A stretch of DNA of 64,000 nt from Streptomyces sp. SLBN-118 (GCF_006715635.1 NZ_VFNP01000002.1:1674001-1738000); one strand, 5' to 3'; counted from the first letter of the stretch, positions 24,095 through 33,493 are shown. Translations and numbers: made by a program. The notes: generated by a model from the sequence alone, not told the origin.

Positions 24095-25033
24095 CTACGC
24101 GTCGCCCTCCCGCTCGGCGAGGAAGCGTTCGAATTCACGGCCGAGCTCGTCGGCGGACGGCAGGTCCACGGGCTCCGCGACCAGACTGCCCCTGGTCTCC
24201 GCGCCCGCCATCGCGTCGTACTGGTTCTCAAGGCCCTGGACCAGGGCCACCATTTCCTCGTCGCCCTCACCGATCTGTCGGTCGATCTCCGTCTGGGTGC
24301 GGTGCGCTTCGGTACGCAGCGAATGCGCGACGCCCGGCAGCACGAGGCCCGTGGCAGCCGTGATCGCCTCCAGGGCGGTCAGCGCGGCGTCCGGGTAGGA
24401 GGAGCGGGCGACATAGTGCGGCACATGGGCCGCCACACCGAGAACGTCGCGGCCGGACTCCATCAGGCGGTACTCGACCAGCGACTCCGCGCTGCCCGGC
24501 ACCTGGGCTTCGTCGAAGGGGCTGCGGTGGCCCGGCATCAGGTCCGTGCGGTTGCCGTGCGGGGTGAGGCCGACGGGGCGGGTGTGCGGGACGCCCATGG
24601 GGATGCCGTGGAAGTTTACCGCGAGCCGCACTCCGAGCCGCTCGACGATCTGTCCGACGGCCGCGGCAAAGCGCTCCCACTCGACGTCCGGCTCGGGTCC
24701 GGACAGCAGCAGGAACGGTGCGCCCGTGGCGTCTTGGACGAGCCTGACCTCCAGGCTCGGGGTCTCGTACGCACTCCATCGGTCGCGCCGGAAGGTCAGC
24801 AGCGGGCGGCGGGCCCGGTAGTCCACCAGCCTGTCGTGATCAAAGCGGGCGACCACCTGGTGCGGCAGTGTGTCCAGCAGGTTGTCGACGATCTGCTCGC
24901 CGGTTTCTCCCGCGTCGATGTATCCCTCGAAGTGGTACAGCATGACAAGGCCGGCTGACTCCTGCGCCAGCGCCATGTCGACGACGGCGAGGCCCTTCGG
25001 CTCCCATTCGTACAAACCCTGCGGATCAAGCAC
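24095..25033 (-). CDS. PAC2 family protein
   Basis: 312 aa. A PAC2 (proteasome-assembly-chaperone-2-like) domain fills most of the protein: [58 protein letters not shown], and [18 protein letters not shown]. Bacterial members are ATP-grasp-neighbour proteins of unknown role, conserved in actinobacteria that have proteasomes. A coiled segment ([22 protein letters not shown]) closes it. The GTG at 25033 has GAGGAGGAGC about 8 nt upstream; upstream frame to 25150 lacks similarity. The rpsA terminator lies 150 bp upstream. Confidence 0.88.
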   Translation of the reverse strand: MLDPQGLYEWEPKGLAVVDMALAQESAGLVMLYHFEGYIDAGETGEQIVDNLLDTLPHQVVARFDHDRLVDYRARRPLLTFRRDRWSAYETPSLEVRLVQDATGAPFLLLSGPEPDVEWERFAAAVGQIVERLGVRLAVNFHGIPMGVPHTRPVGLTPHGNRTDLMPGHRSPFDEAQVPGSAESLVEYRLMESGRDVLGVAAHVPHYVARSSYPDAALTALEAITAATGLVLPGVAHSLRTEAHRTQTEIDRQIGEGDEEMVALVQGLENQYDAMAGAETRGSLVAEPVDLPSADELGREFERFLAEREGDA

Positions 25034-25180
25034 GGTTACCGCTCCTCCTCGTGTTCGTAGACAAGAACGCCCGGTGACGGACGGGCATTCCCACCTCACG
25101 CGACGAACACGTCGCCGGACATCGCCGAACACATCGCCGGTCAGGCTCACTTCGGTCCCGGGCGGTCACGTCCTCACGCA

Positions 25181-25214
25181 GTAAGGCCCGCTCCCCAGAG
25201 GGAGCGGGCCTTAC
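25181..25214 (-). terminator. rpsA terminator
   Basis: A perfect 15-bp stem (25181-25195 with 25200-25214) and CAGA tetraloop, followed on the minus strand by no T-run. It begins 31 nt after the rpsA stop codon and is one of the strongest hairpins in the window. Confidence 0.85.
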
Positions 25215-25244
25215 TTTCAGCTGGTCACCAGCTGGGGCAGAGCG

Positions 25245-26753
25245 TCAGCTCTGGCCACCGGCCAGCTTCTCGCGCAGGGCAGCCAGGGCCTCGTCCGACG
25301 CCAGGGCGCCGGAGTTGTCGTCCGACTCCGAGGAGTACGAACCACCCGTGACACCCGCACCGGCACCCGCACCCGGCGCCGGGGCTGCAGCGCCCTCGGC
25401 GGCAGCGGCCTCGTCGGCCTCGCGGGACTTGATGACCTGGGCCTGGTGCTGCTCGAAGCGGGTCTGCGCCTCGGCGTACTGGGTCTCCCACGCCTCGCGC
25501 TGGGTCTCGAAGCCCGCCAGCCAGTCGTTGGTCTCCGGGTCGAAGCCCTCGGGGTAGATGTAGTTCCCCTGGTCGTCGTACGACGCGGCCATGCCGTACA
25601 GCGTCGGGTCGAACTCGACCGAGGCCGGGTCGGCACCGAAGGACTCGTTGGCCTGCTTCAGCGAGAGGCTGATGCGACGGCGCTCGAGGTCGATGTCGAT
25701 GACCTTGACGAAGATCTCGTCGTTGACCTGGACGACCTGCTCCGGGATCTCCACGTGGCGCTCGGCCAGCTCGGAGATGTGGACCAGGCCCTCGATGCCC
25801 TCGTCGACGCGCACGAACGCACCGAACGGAACGAGCTTGGTGACCTTACCCGGGACGACCTGACCGATCTGGTGGGTCCGGGCGAACTGCTGCCACGGGT
25901 CTTCCTGCGTCGCCTTGAGCGACAGGGAGACGCGCTCGCGGTCCATGTCGACGTCGAGGACCTCGACGGTGACTTCCTGGCCGACCTCGACAACCTCGGA
26001 GGGGTGGTCGATGTGCTTCCAGGAGAGCTCGGAGACGTGGACGAGACCGTCGACGCCACCCAGGTCCACGAAGGCACCGAAGTTGACGATCGAGGAGACG
26101 ACGCCGGAGCGGACCTGACCCTTCTGCAGGGTCGTGAGGAACGTCTGGCGAACCTCGGACTGGGTCTGCTCCAGCCAGGCACGGCGGGACAGGACCACGT
26201 TGTTGCGGTTCTTGTCCAGCTCGATGATCTTCGCCTCGAGCTCCTTGCCCACGTAGGGCTGGAGGTCGCGGACACGGCGCATCTCGACGAGAGATGCCGG
26301 CAGGAAGCCACGGAGGCCGATGTCGAGGATGAGACCACCCTTGACGACCTCGATGACGGTGCCGGTGACGATGCCGTCCTCTTCCTTGATCTTCTCGATG
26401 GTGCCCCAGGCGCGCTCGTACTGGGCACGCTTCTTCGAGAGGATCAGGCGGCCTTCCTTGTCCTCCTTCTGGAGAACCAGGGCCTCGATCTCGTCGCCGA
26501 CCTTGACGACCTCGTTCGGGTCGACGTCGTGCTTGATCGAGAGCTCGCGGCTCGGGATGACACCTTCGGTCTTGTAACCGATGTCGAGCAGGACCTCGTC
26601 CCGGTCGACCTTCACGATGACGCCGTCGACGATGTCGCCGTCGTTGAAGTACTTGATCGTCTCGTCGATCGCGGCGAGGAAAGCTTCCTCGTTACCGATG
26701 TCGTTGACCGCTACCTGCGGAGTGGTGGCGGTGGTCTCGGTGCTGCTCGTCAT
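25245..26753 (-). CDS. rpsA: 30S ribosomal protein S1
   Basis: 502 aa, four S1 RNA-binding domains between residues 35 and 375, each with the GxV..V...G.FV.. pattern (for example GDIVDGVIVKVDRDEVLLDIGYK, VRSGVVSSIVNFGAFVDLGGVDGLVHVSEL and VVPGKVTKLVPFGAFVRVDEGIEGLVHISEL). The acidic Ala/Gly-rich tail after residue 440 is typical of actinobacteria. S1 helps mRNA bind the ribosome. E. coli S1 has six such domains; four is normal here. ATG at 26753 is preceded by a long leader with its own promoter (26950-26978). Codon bias is strong, as expected for a ribosomal gene. Confidence 0.97.
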   Translation of the reverse strand: MTSSTETTATTPQVAVNDIGNEEAFLAAIDETIKYFNDGDIVDGVIVKVDRDEVLLDIGYKTEGVIPSRELSIKHDVDPNEVVKVGDEIEALVLQKEDKEGRLILSKKRAQYERAWGTIEKIKEEDGIVTGTVIEVVKGGLILDIGLRGFLPASLVEMRRVRDLQPYVGKELEAKIIELDKNRNNVVLSRRAWLEQTQSEVRQTFLTTLQKGQVRSGVVSSIVNFGAFVDLGGVDGLVHVSELSWKHIDHPSEVVEVGQEVTVEVLDVDMDRERVSLSLKATQEDPWQQFARTHQIGQVVPGKVTKLVPFGAFVRVDEGIEGLVHISELAERHVEIPEQVVQVNDEIFVKVIDIDLERRRISLSLKQANESFGADPASVEFDPTLYGMAASYDDQGNYIYPEGFDPETNDWLAGFETQREAWETQYAEAQTRFEQHQAQVIKSREADEAAAAEGAAAPAPGAGAGAGVTGGSYSSESDDNSGALASDEALAALREKLAGGQS

Positions 26754-26949
26754 GTGGGAAAGGGCTCCGGTACGGACAGTGAGTCGTAGGTACTGCTACG
26801 CCGAGAGCCCGTATCGCAGCTGCAGAAGCCGGACAGCCTGGGAAGCGCCTCTCCGGAAAAGAGGGGCGCCTCGTGAACCGAGGGGACATACAACAGATGC
26901 GAGCGCGGCCTGCTCTGTCTGAGGCGCGCAGGCCCGCAGCGCAACTTGT
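26754..26949 (-). promoter_or_regulatory. Long 5' leader of rpsA
   Basis: If the promoter at 26950-26978 is used, the rpsA transcript starts with roughly 190 nt of untranslated leader. It contains an imperfect GC hairpin formed by GGCGCCCCTC and GAGAGGCGC near 26846-26875. S1 genes in other bacteria are autoregulated through their leaders; that the same holds here is inference. No open frame is visible in it. Confidence 0.35.
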
Positions 26950-26978
26950 AGCATACGGGGGCAGCCGGACACGGTCAA
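26950..26978 (-). promoter_or_regulatory. Housekeeping promoter of rpsA
   Basis: Minus-strand TTGACC (26973-26978), a 17-bp spacer and TATGCT (26950-26955) match the HrdB consensus closely. It is the best promoter match in this intergenic region and faces rpsA. Confidence 0.65.
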
Positions 26979-27111
26979 TGCGCGAAGGCGCACACCCGGG
27001 GCGGAATGCCGCATAACCGGCACAACTCACCACGCAGCAGGGCCTCATATCGGTTCAGCACGAGGCCGCACCGTCCGCCATTGGCGGTGCTGAACGCAAA
27101 CTACAACGACG

Positions 27112-27921
27112 GTGACGATGTTCCAAGATTTTGAGCCGGAAGCGACTCGCCGTATCGCCGGCGACTCGGAGAGCAGTCGCGCGAGCCGCGGCTGGTGGGA
27201 CCGGAACGCCGATGAGTACCAGACCGAGCACGGGGCGTTCCTGGGCGACGACCGCTTTGTCTGGGGCCCCGAAGGGCTCGACGAGGCCGACGCCGCACTG
27301 CTGGGTCCCGCAGGGTCGCTGAAGGGGCTCGACGTCCTGGAGATCGGGGCGGGCGCGGCACAGTGCTCGCGCTGGCTCGCCGCCCAGGGCGCGCGCCCGG
27401 TGGCCCTGGACCTCTCCCACCGCCAGCTCCAGCACGCGCTCCGGATCGGCGACGACGTTCCGCTGGTCGAGGCGGACGCGGGTGCGCTGCCCTTCCGGGA
27501 CGGCTCCTTCGACCTCGCATGCTCGGCCTACGGGGCGGTCCCCTTCGTCGCCGACCCGGTCAAGGTCTTCCAGGAGGTACGGCGAGTGCTGCGTCCGGGC
27601 GGGCGCTGGGTCTTCTCGGTCACGCACCCGATCCGCTGGGCGTTTCCCGACGAGCCGGGTCCCGAGGGTCTTTCGGTGGCCGCCTCGTACTTCGACCGCA
27701 CCCCGTACGTCGAGCAGGACGAGCAGGGGCGCGCGGTGTACGTGGAGCACCACCGGACGATCGGCGACCGGGTGCGGGACGTGGTGGCCGGGGGGTTTCG
27801 CCTGCTGGATCTGGTCGAGCCGGAGTGGCCCGCCTGGAACAGCCAGGAGTGGGGCGGCTGGTCCCCGCTGCGCGGGAATCTGATTCCCGGCACGGCGATC
27901 TTCGTCTGTGAGCGTGACTGA
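27112..27921 (+). CDS. SAM-dependent class I methyltransferase
   Basis: 269 aa. Rossmann-type methyltransferase motifs are in order: LDVLEIGAGAAQCSRWLA (motif I), VALDLSHRQL (motif II acidic end), LVEADAGALPFRDGSFDLACSAY (motif III-IV) and VRRVLRPGGRWVFSVTHP. The trailing part has a HxxPIRWAFPDEPG insert common to an uncharacterised Streptomyces group. The substrate is unknown. GTG at 27112; the ATG two codons on is an alternative. hrpB follows after 11 bp, so they likely share a transcript. Confidence 0.85.
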   Translation: MTMFQDFEPEATRRIAGDSESSRASRGWWDRNADEYQTEHGAFLGDDRFVWGPEGLDEADAALLGPAGSLKGLDVLEIGAGAAQCSRWLAAQGARPVALDLSHRQLQHALRIGDDVPLVEADAGALPFRDGSFDLACSAYGAVPFVADPVKVFQEVRRVLRPGGRWVFSVTHPIRWAFPDEPGPEGLSVAASYFDRTPYVEQDEQGRAVYVEHHRTIGDRVRDVVAGGFRLLDLVEPEWPAWNSQEWGGWSPLRGNLIPGTAIFVCERD

Positions 27922-27932
27922 GGGGTGTCCCG

Positions 27933-30527
27933 GTGATCCGCGACGACGCCCTCGCCGGCCTTCCCGTGCACGCCGCCGTGCCCGCGCTCACGCATGCGCT
28001 CGACGCGCACGGGTGCGCGGTGCTGTGCGCGCCGCCGGGGACCGGCAAGACCACCCTCGTACCGCTGGTGCTCTCCGGCCTGGTCGGCGACGGCCCGCCA
28101 CGGCGCGTCCTGGTCGCCGAACCACGGCGGATCGCGGCCCGCGCGGCCGCGCGCCGGATGGCGTGGCTGCTGGGTGAGCGGGTGGGCGACAAGGTCGGCC
28201 ACACCGTGCGCGGTGAGCGCGTGGTGGGGCGCGGGACGGTCGTCGAAGTGGTGACCACCGGCGTACTGCTCCAGCGGCTGCAGCGCGACCAGGAGTTGGC
28301 CGGGGTCGACGTGGTGGTCGTCGACGAATGCCATGAGCGCCATCTGGACGCGGACACCGTGGCTGCCTTTCTGCTGGATGTACGGGCAGCTCTGCGGCCG
28401 GAGCTGCGGCTGGTGGCGGCCTCGGCGACGACGGACGCGCAGGGCTGGGCACGGCTGCTGAACGACGCGCCGGTGGTGGAGGCCAAGGGCGTCGCACATC
28501 CGGTGGATGTGGTGTGGGCGCCTCCTGCCGGGGCCGTGCGGCCGCCGCACGGGATGCGGGTCGATCCCGCGCTGCTGACGCATGTGGCCTCGGTGGTGCG
28601 GCGTGCGTTGGCCGAGCGTACGGGCGACGTGCTCTGCTTCCTGCCCGGCGTCGGCGAAATCGGCCGGGTGGCGGGCCAGTTGAACGGTGTCGGCGCCGAG
28701 GTGCTCCAGGTCCACGGACGGGCGCCCGCCGCCGTGCAGGACGCGGTGCTGTCCGGCGGCCCCGGGCGCCGCGTCGTGCTCGCGACCTCGGTGGCCGAGT
28801 CGTCCCTGACGGTGCCGGGGGTGCGGGTCGTGGTCGACTCCGGTCTGGCCCGGGAACCGCGCACCGATCACGCACGTGGGCTGAGCGCGCTGACCACGGT
28901 GCGTGCCTCACGGGCAGCGGCTCGCCAGCGCGCCGGACGGGCGGGGCGCGAGGCTCGCGGCGTGGTGTACCGCTGCTGGTCGGAGGCCGAGGACAGCCGG
29001 CTGACGCGCTTCCCCTCTCCTGAGATCAAGGTGGCGGACCTGACGGCGTTCGCCCTTCAGGCCGCCTGCTGGGGCGACCCGTCGGCCGGGGGCCTGGCAC
29101 TTCTCGACCCTCCCCCGGCCGGAGCGATGGCGGCGGCGCGGTCCGTGCTGACGGCGATCGGCGCGGTGGACGCGACGGGCCGGGCGACCGCACGGGGCGT
29201 ACGGATGGCCCGGCTGGGCCTGCATCCCCGGCTGGCACGAGCGCTGCTCGACGGCGCACGGGAGGTGGGCGTACGACGGGCTGCGGAAGTGGTGGCGCTG
29301 CTCAGCGAGGAGCCGCCGAGGGAATACGGCGACGATCTGGCGGCGGCGTGGCGCACAGCCCGCAGAGGCGGCGACGCGTATGCGGCGCGGTGGCGGGCGG
29401 AGGCGGGTCGCCTGGCGTCGGGGCTGGACGGCCGAGGCCGTCCGGCGATTGAGGACGGCCATGGCGGGCGCACTGAGGTGGAGCCCCACCACGTGGCGCA
29501 GCCGGACACATCACAGCCGGGAAGCGGCGGGACAAAGGTGAGGCACACCGACGACTCCGTCGTCGGGCTCGTCGCCGCGCTCGCCTTTCCCGAGCGCGTC
29601 GCGCGGGCCCAGGGCGAAGGCACCTTCCTCATGGCCTCGGGGACCGGAGCCGAGCTCGGCGGCGGTTCGGGGCTGCGCAGTGCGCCCTGGCTGGCCGTGG
29701 CCGTCGCCGACCGGCCCGCGCATGCCGCATCGGCGCGGGTGCGGCTAGCCGCCGTCATCGACGAGGACACCGCCCGTACGGCCGCCGCGCATCTGCTCGT
29801 CGCGGGCGAGGAGGTCCACTGGGAGAACGGCGATGTCGTCGCCCGCGAGGTGGAACGGCTGGGCGCCATCCAGCTGTCGGTTCGCGCGCTGAAGGACCCC
29901 GACCCCTCTCTTGTCCGCGCGGCGCTGCTCGACGGGCTACGGCGCGAGGGGCTCGGCCTGCTGCGCTGGACCCGCGATGCAAAGGGCCTGCGCGAGCGGC
30001 TCGCCTTTGTGCACCGGGTACTGGGTGAGCCCTGGCCGGAGGTGTCGGACGCCGCGCTGCTGGACCGTACGGACGATTGGCTGGAACCGGAGCTGTCGAG
30101 GGCGCGGCGGCGGGCGGATCTCGGGCGTATCCAGGCGGCGCAGGCGCTCCAGCGGCTGCTGCCCTGGGCGACCGGGGACGCGGCGCGCCTCGACGAGCTG
30201 GCGCCGGAGCGGATCGAAGTGCCGAGCGGTTCGCGGATCCGGGTCGAGTACGGCGGGGAGCAGCCGGTGCTGGCGGTCAAGCTGCAGGAGCTGTTCGGCC
30301 TGCGCGACACACCCACGGTCTCGGGCGTGCCGGTGCTGGTGCATCTGCTCTCGCCCGCCGGGCGGCCCGCGGCCGTCACCGCGGACCTGGCCTCCTTCTG
30401 GAGGGAGGGATACCGGTCCGTACGGGCCGAGTTGCGCGGCCGCTATCCCAAGCACCCCTGGCCGGAGGACCCTTCGACGGCCGAGCCGACCCGGTACACC
30501 AAGGCGCGATTCAGCCGGGAGAGCTGA
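27933..30527 (+). CDS. hrpB: ATP-dependent helicase HrpB
   Basis: 864 aa DEAH/RHA-type helicase. Seen: APPGTGKTTLVPL (Walker A), VLVAEPRRIAARAAARRMA (motif Ia), VVVVDECHERHLD (DECH box), VAASATTDAQ (motif III), VLATSVAESSLTVPGV and RQRAGRAGRE (motif VI), then a helicase-associated domain and the HrpB C-terminal domain ending TRYTKARFSRES. HrpB function in bacteria is poorly known; it may act on RNA. Odd feature: residues about 497-535 are a Gly/His/Thr-rich insert containing a copy of a common Streptomyces intergenic repeat (29430-29470). GTG start with GAGGGG upstream. Confidence 0.92.
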   Translation: MIRDDALAGLPVHAAVPALTHALDAHGCAVLCAPPGTGKTTLVPLVLSGLVGDGPPRRVLVAEPRRIAARAAARRMAWLLGERVGDKVGHTVRGERVVGRGTVVEVVTTGVLLQRLQRDQELAGVDVVVVDECHERHLDADTVAAFLLDVRAALRPELRLVAASATTDAQGWARLLNDAPVVEAKGVAHPVDVVWAPPAGAVRPPHGMRVDPALLTHVASVVRRALAERTGDVLCFLPGVGEIGRVAGQLNGVGAEVLQVHGRAPAAVQDAVLSGGPGRRVVLATSVAESSLTVPGVRVVVDSGLAREPRTDHARGLSALTTVRASRAAARQRAGRAGREARGVVYRCWSEAEDSRLTRFPSPEIKVADLTAFALQAACWGDPSAGGLALLDPPPAGAMAAARSVLTAIGAVDATGRATARGVRMARLGLHPRLARALLDGAREVGVRRAAEVVALLSEEPPREYGDDLAAAWRTARRGGDAYAARWRAEAGRLASGLDGRGRPAIEDGHGGRTEVEPHHVAQPDTSQPGSGGTKVRHTDDSVVGLVAALAFPERVARAQGEGTFLMASGTGAELGGGSGLRSAPWLAVAVADRPAHAASARVRLAAVIDEDTARTAAAHLLVAGEEVHWENGDVVAREVERLGAIQLSVRALKDPDPSLVRAALLDGLRREGLGLLRWTRDAKGLRERLAFVHRVLGEPWPEVSDAALLDRTDDWLEPELSRARRRADLGRIQAAQALQRLLPWATGDAARLDELAPERIEVPSGSRIRVEYGGEQPVLAVKLQELFGLRDTPTVSGVPVLVHLLSPAGRPAAVTADLASFWREGYRSVRAELRGRYPKHPWPEDPSTAEPTRYTKARFSRES
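29430..29470. repeat. Intergenic-type repeat inside hrpB
   Basis: The segment reads GGCCGTCCGGCGATTGAGGA followed by CGGCC, which looks like the short palindromic element (CGTCCGGCGATTGAGGAC) that is very common between genes in Streptomyces. Here it lies in frame inside hrpB and encodes part of a variable insert. Recognition is from memory of the element, not a search. Confidence 0.45.
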
Positions 30528-30538
30528 GGCCGGGGCCG

Positions 30539-31528
30539 TCAGGCGGGCACGGGCTCCGGGGCGCGCTCCGCCGCCGGTGCCCGCGGCCGGCGGCTGCGGG
30601 CCTCCAGTACCAGGGCGAGTGCCAGCAGCCCGGTGCCGAGCACCACGAAGCCCCACGGCAGATACGAGGTCATGAGGAGCACCATCCGGCGGTTCGACTT
30701 GACCAGATCGACCGTGTAGTCCACATAGTCGGGGCGCATCTTCACATGCCCGGCGAACGCGGTGACCTTGTCCCGTCCGCCCAGCAGGGTGCCGCCGCGC
30801 AGCTCCTCCTGGTGGATCTCCTCGCCGTTGACGGGCCCGCCGGTGACCGGGTCGACCCAGAACATCCGCTTCGTCGTGTACCAGCGGGTGGTTCCGGTCT
30901 GCTTCTCCAGCGTGGTCGCGTCGACGCCGGGGATGGGCATCTTCTTCGGGTAGGGCACCTTGGTCCAGGGGATGGTCTGCTCGAAGTAGTAGACCTCGAG
31001 CCCCCGGAAGGTACGCGTCCCCATGTAATGAATGGGCGCGGAGGTGCGGGCCTGGGCGTCGAAGTACTCGTAGTCCCGCTTCTCCGTGAGGAAGGGCCAC
31101 TTGAACTCGATTCCCTCACGCCGCACCGCGTCCCCGTCGACCATTTCCCCGGTGGCGTGCACGGGCGCCTGGCTGTGGGCGTCGAAGACATAGCGCTCGG
31201 GAATCTGGGAGACCATCTTGCCGTCGGGCCCCTGGACATAGGAGAGGGCGTCCCAGACGACGACATCGCGGCCCGCGCTGCGTTCGATCTTCTCGGACTC
31301 CTCCACATTGCCCTTGAGGGTCTGCACGACGGTGACCTTCGCGACCCGCTTCGCCTGGAGCGTGCCGTAGTCGAGGAGGGTCGCGGGCTTCGCCTCCAGC
31401 ACCACCTCCTGGTACTGGCTGGGCGGGATCTTGACCAGGCGCGGGAAGGCGTACCAGCGCAGCAGCGGCGACAGCGCGGTGAAGAAGACGGCCAAGGCGA
31501 GGAGTACGAGGCTCGCTCTGCGGCGCAT
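30539..31528 (-). CDS. DUF3068 (PorA-family) membrane-anchored protein
   Basis: 329 aa with an N-terminal signal-anchor helix (residues 5-22), a large extracytoplasmic domain, and a C-terminal transmembrane helix (YLPWGFVVLGTGLLALALVL) followed by a basic tail. The domain matches actinobacterial DUF3068: DALSYVQGPDGKMVSQIPERY, HYMGTRTFRGLEVYYFEQ and KRMFWVDPVTGGPVNGEE. Members are annotated PorA-like, but pore function in Streptomyces is unproven. It follows the small SPW_0924 gene by 13 bp on the same strand. It converges with hrpB, whose end is 11 bp away. Confidence 0.88.
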   Translation of the reverse strand: MRRRASLVLLALAVFFTALSPLLRWYAFPRLVKIPPSQYQEVVLEAKPATLLDYGTLQAKRVAKVTVVQTLKGNVEESEKIERSAGRDVVVWDALSYVQGPDGKMVSQIPERYVFDAHSQAPVHATGEMVDGDAVRREGIEFKWPFLTEKRDYEYFDAQARTSAPIHYMGTRTFRGLEVYYFEQTIPWTKVPYPKKMPIPGVDATTLEKQTGTTRWYTTKRMFWVDPVTGGPVNGEEIHQEELRGGTLLGGRDKVTAFAGHVKMRPDYVDYTVDLVKSNRRMVLLMTSYLPWGFVVLGTGLLALALVLEARSRRPRAPAAERAPEPVPA

Positions 31529-31541
31529 GGTCCGGTCCCTC

Positions 31542-31679
31542 CTACTTCTTGGGGCCCGGGACGGTGGTCAGCAGCGGCTTCGGAGAAGTTTCGCCGGGCG
31601 GCGCGCCCATCGCCGAGATGATGACGACCAGGACGAGGGCGGCGGCAAGCCCGATGGCGGCGGCGACGAGGGCGCGCAT
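31542..31679 (-). CDS. Small SPW_0924-type membrane peptide
   Basis: 45 aa: a single transmembrane helix (LVAAAIGLAAALVLVVIISA) followed by a short outside tail GAPPGETSPKPLLTTVPG. This matches the small Streptomyces proteins annotated as SPW_0924 family. The ATG at 31679 has GGGAGG at proper distance. It starts the operon with the DUF3068 gene (13 bp gap), which suggests a shared envelope function that is not known. Confidence 0.8.
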   Translation of the reverse strand: MRALVAAAIGLAAALVLVVIISAMGAPPGETSPKPLLTTVPGPKK

Positions 31680-31774
31680 GCTCGGCCTCCCGGGGGCTCG
31701 GATCCGGACGGAACTGATACAGCGTCAGGGCTGGGGCACCGTAGCAATCGAACCGCGAGATGAGAACACGTTGC

Positions 31775-31809
31775 ACCGCCCCTGTGCCGGGCGGCGGCAC
31801 AGGGGCGGT
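31775..31809. terminator. Terminator of the lytic transglycosylase gene
   Basis: Perfect 15-bp arms (31775-31789 and 31795-31809) with a 5-nt loop start 17 nt beyond the stop of the minus-strand transglycosylase gene. It separates that gene from the SPW_0924/DUF3068 operon downstream. Confidence 0.85.
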
Positions 31810-31825
31810 ACGGGATTTAGGCGAT

Positions 31826-33493
31826 TCAGGCCGCCGGTGCGGCGACCTTGAGCTCGATGTCCACGCTCCCACCGCCCGGCGCGGTGAGGCGGAGCATGAA
31901 GGTGCCGGTCTGGTCGTCCGCGAAGATCTTCGGGAGCTTCAGGATGCCATTGGCGTCGGCCTTCAGGTCCGTGAGGGTACGGATCACCTTGCCCTCGGCG
32001 TCCTTGAAGTAGGGGCCCTTGTCGTTCACGGCCGGATTGTCCGCGGCGGTCATCATGGTGGCGGTGACCGCCACGCCCGCGGCGACGGCGCCCTCATAGG
32101 TGGCCTTGACCTCGCAGGTGTCCGCGAACTCCGTGCCGGGGGCGGCGCTCAGGACCTTGTCGTCGGTCCGCGCGATGACGTCCGCGGCCCGGACGGTGAC
32201 GGTCGCGGTGAAGTCGGCCGGGGGCAGCACCCGGCCGCCCGCGACCGTCGCCCGGACGGTGAAGAAGCCGGTCTTCTCGCCCGCGTGCATGGTGGGCGAT
32301 GTGACCGTGCCGTCGGCGCCGGTGTACAGGACCACGGAGGCCTTCCCGCCGGTGAAGCGGGTGTCGGTGTCGCCGACGATCTCGAAGCGGACGGCCTGGG
32401 TCGCGACGGACTTGCCCGCGGTGTTCGTCACCCGCACCGTGGCCCGCTCGGTGAAGTCGTGGCCGGCCATGGCGCTCAGCGCGCCGGTGCCCGCGTCCTC
32501 GATGCGTGCCACGGGGGACGGGGTCGGCGTGGGCGTCGGGGTGGGTGTCGGCGTCGGAGTCGGCTTGGGGGTGGCGGGCTTCGCCGGTGTGGGGGTCGGC
32601 TTCGGGGTGCCACTGGGCGTGGGCGTGGGGGTGGTGGCGGGCGTTGTGCCGGGGGTTGTGCCGGGGCCGCTGTCGGGCCCGTTGGGGCTCGGCAGAACAC
32701 CGGTGCCGTCCGGGACCTCGTGGGTGCCGTGCTTGTAGTACTCGAACCAGGACAGGACCGTATGCAGATACTCCTGCGAGTGGTTGTAGCCCAGGATCGC
32801 GCTGTCGAGATCGGACTTGACCGCCAGGTTCCGGCCGTCGGCGCACAGATAGCGCCCGGCGGCGAGCGCCGCGTCGTAGATGTTGTTGGGGTCGCGGCGG
32901 CCGTCGGCGTTGGCGTCCTGGCCCCACTTCTCCCAGGTGGAGGGGATGAACTGCATCGGGCCGACCGCGCGGTCGTGCGTCGAGTCACCGTCGTACGCAC
33001 CGTTGTCGGTGTCCGAAATATTCGCGAAGCCGACGCCGTTGAGAACCGGACCGAGGATCGGCGAGAGCGTGGTGCCGTGGGCGTCGACATTGCCGCCGCG
33101 CGCCTGGCCCGACTCCACCTTGCCGATGGCGGCGAGCAGTTGCCACGGCACATGGCAGCCGGGATCGGAGGCGGCTATCGTCTGCTCGGCCTGCTTGTAG
33201 GCCGCGAGGACTGTGGCCGGAATGCCCGATTCGGCAGGGCCCGTCACGGGGAGATCCACGGAAGTGCCCGGTTTGTCGGGGGTGCTCAGTGGTGGAAGGT
33301 CCGTGTAGTACGGGGAGTTGCCGGTGACCGGGGTACCGGGCGGCGGGGTGACGTCGGAAGCACCTTGCGTCTCGCCCGGGGCGGCATGCGTGATGCCGGG
33401 CGCCCCTGAGGCGGAGAGTGCGGCCACGGCAGCCGCTGCCACGGCTGTGGTGGTGGCTCCCCTGCGCAGTCGGCGGCCGAAGTGCGCTGCCAT
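31826..33493 (-). CDS. Secreted lytic transglycosylase with Pro-Thr linker
   Basis: 555 aa. Signal peptide over residues 1-38 (RRLRRGATTTAVAAAAVAAL, cut near THA-APG). Residues 95-260 are an SLT-type transglycosylase domain: PWQLLAAIGKVESGQARGG carries the catalytic Glu, and GPMQFIPSTWEKWG and NIYDAALAAGRYLC complete the fold. A low-complexity Pro-Thr linker (about residues 283-325) leads to two or more Ig-like beta modules with TFTVRATVAGG- and FADTCEVKATYEG-type strands. It cleaves peptidoglycan without water; the tail may bind the wall. ATG at 33493. Stand-alone gene with its own terminator. Confidence 0.9.
   Translation of the reverse strand: MAAHFGRRLRRGATTTAVAAAAVAALSASGAPGITHAAPGETQGASDVTPPPGTPVTGNSPYYTDLPPLSTPDKPGTSVDLPVTGPAESGIPATVLAAYKQAEQTIAASDPGCHVPWQLLAAIGKVESGQARGGNVDAHGTTLSPILGPVLNGVGFANISDTDNGAYDGDSTHDRAVGPMQFIPSTWEKWGQDANADGRRDPNNIYDAALAAGRYLCADGRNLAVKSDLDSAILGYNHSQEYLHTVLSWFEYYKHGTHEVPDGTGVLPSPNGPDSGPGTTPGTTPATTPTPTPSGTPKPTPTPAKPATPKPTPTPTPTPTPTPTPSPVARIEDAGTGALSAMAGHDFTERATVRVTNTAGKSVATQAVRFEIVGDTDTRFTGGKASVVLYTGADGTVTSPTMHAGEKTGFFTVRATVAGGRVLPPADFTATVTVRAADVIARTDDKVLSAAPGTEFADTCEVKATYEGAVAAGVAVTATMMTAADNPAVNDKGPYFKDAEGKVIRTLTDLKADANGILKLPKIFADDQTGTFMLRLTAPGGGSVDIELKVAAPAA
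32515..32650. repeat. Pro-Thr coding low-complexity repeat
   Basis: Tandem copies of a six-base unit (GGTGTC/GGGGTC-like on the plus strand) encode alternating Pro-Thr residues in the linker of the transglycosylase. Such tracts change length easily by slippage. Confidence 0.7.

Noticed and set aside
32515..32650. Possible CRISPR-like or minisatellite array
   Set aside because: The repeats are six-base Pro-Thr codon pairs within the transglycosylase gene, without spacers.
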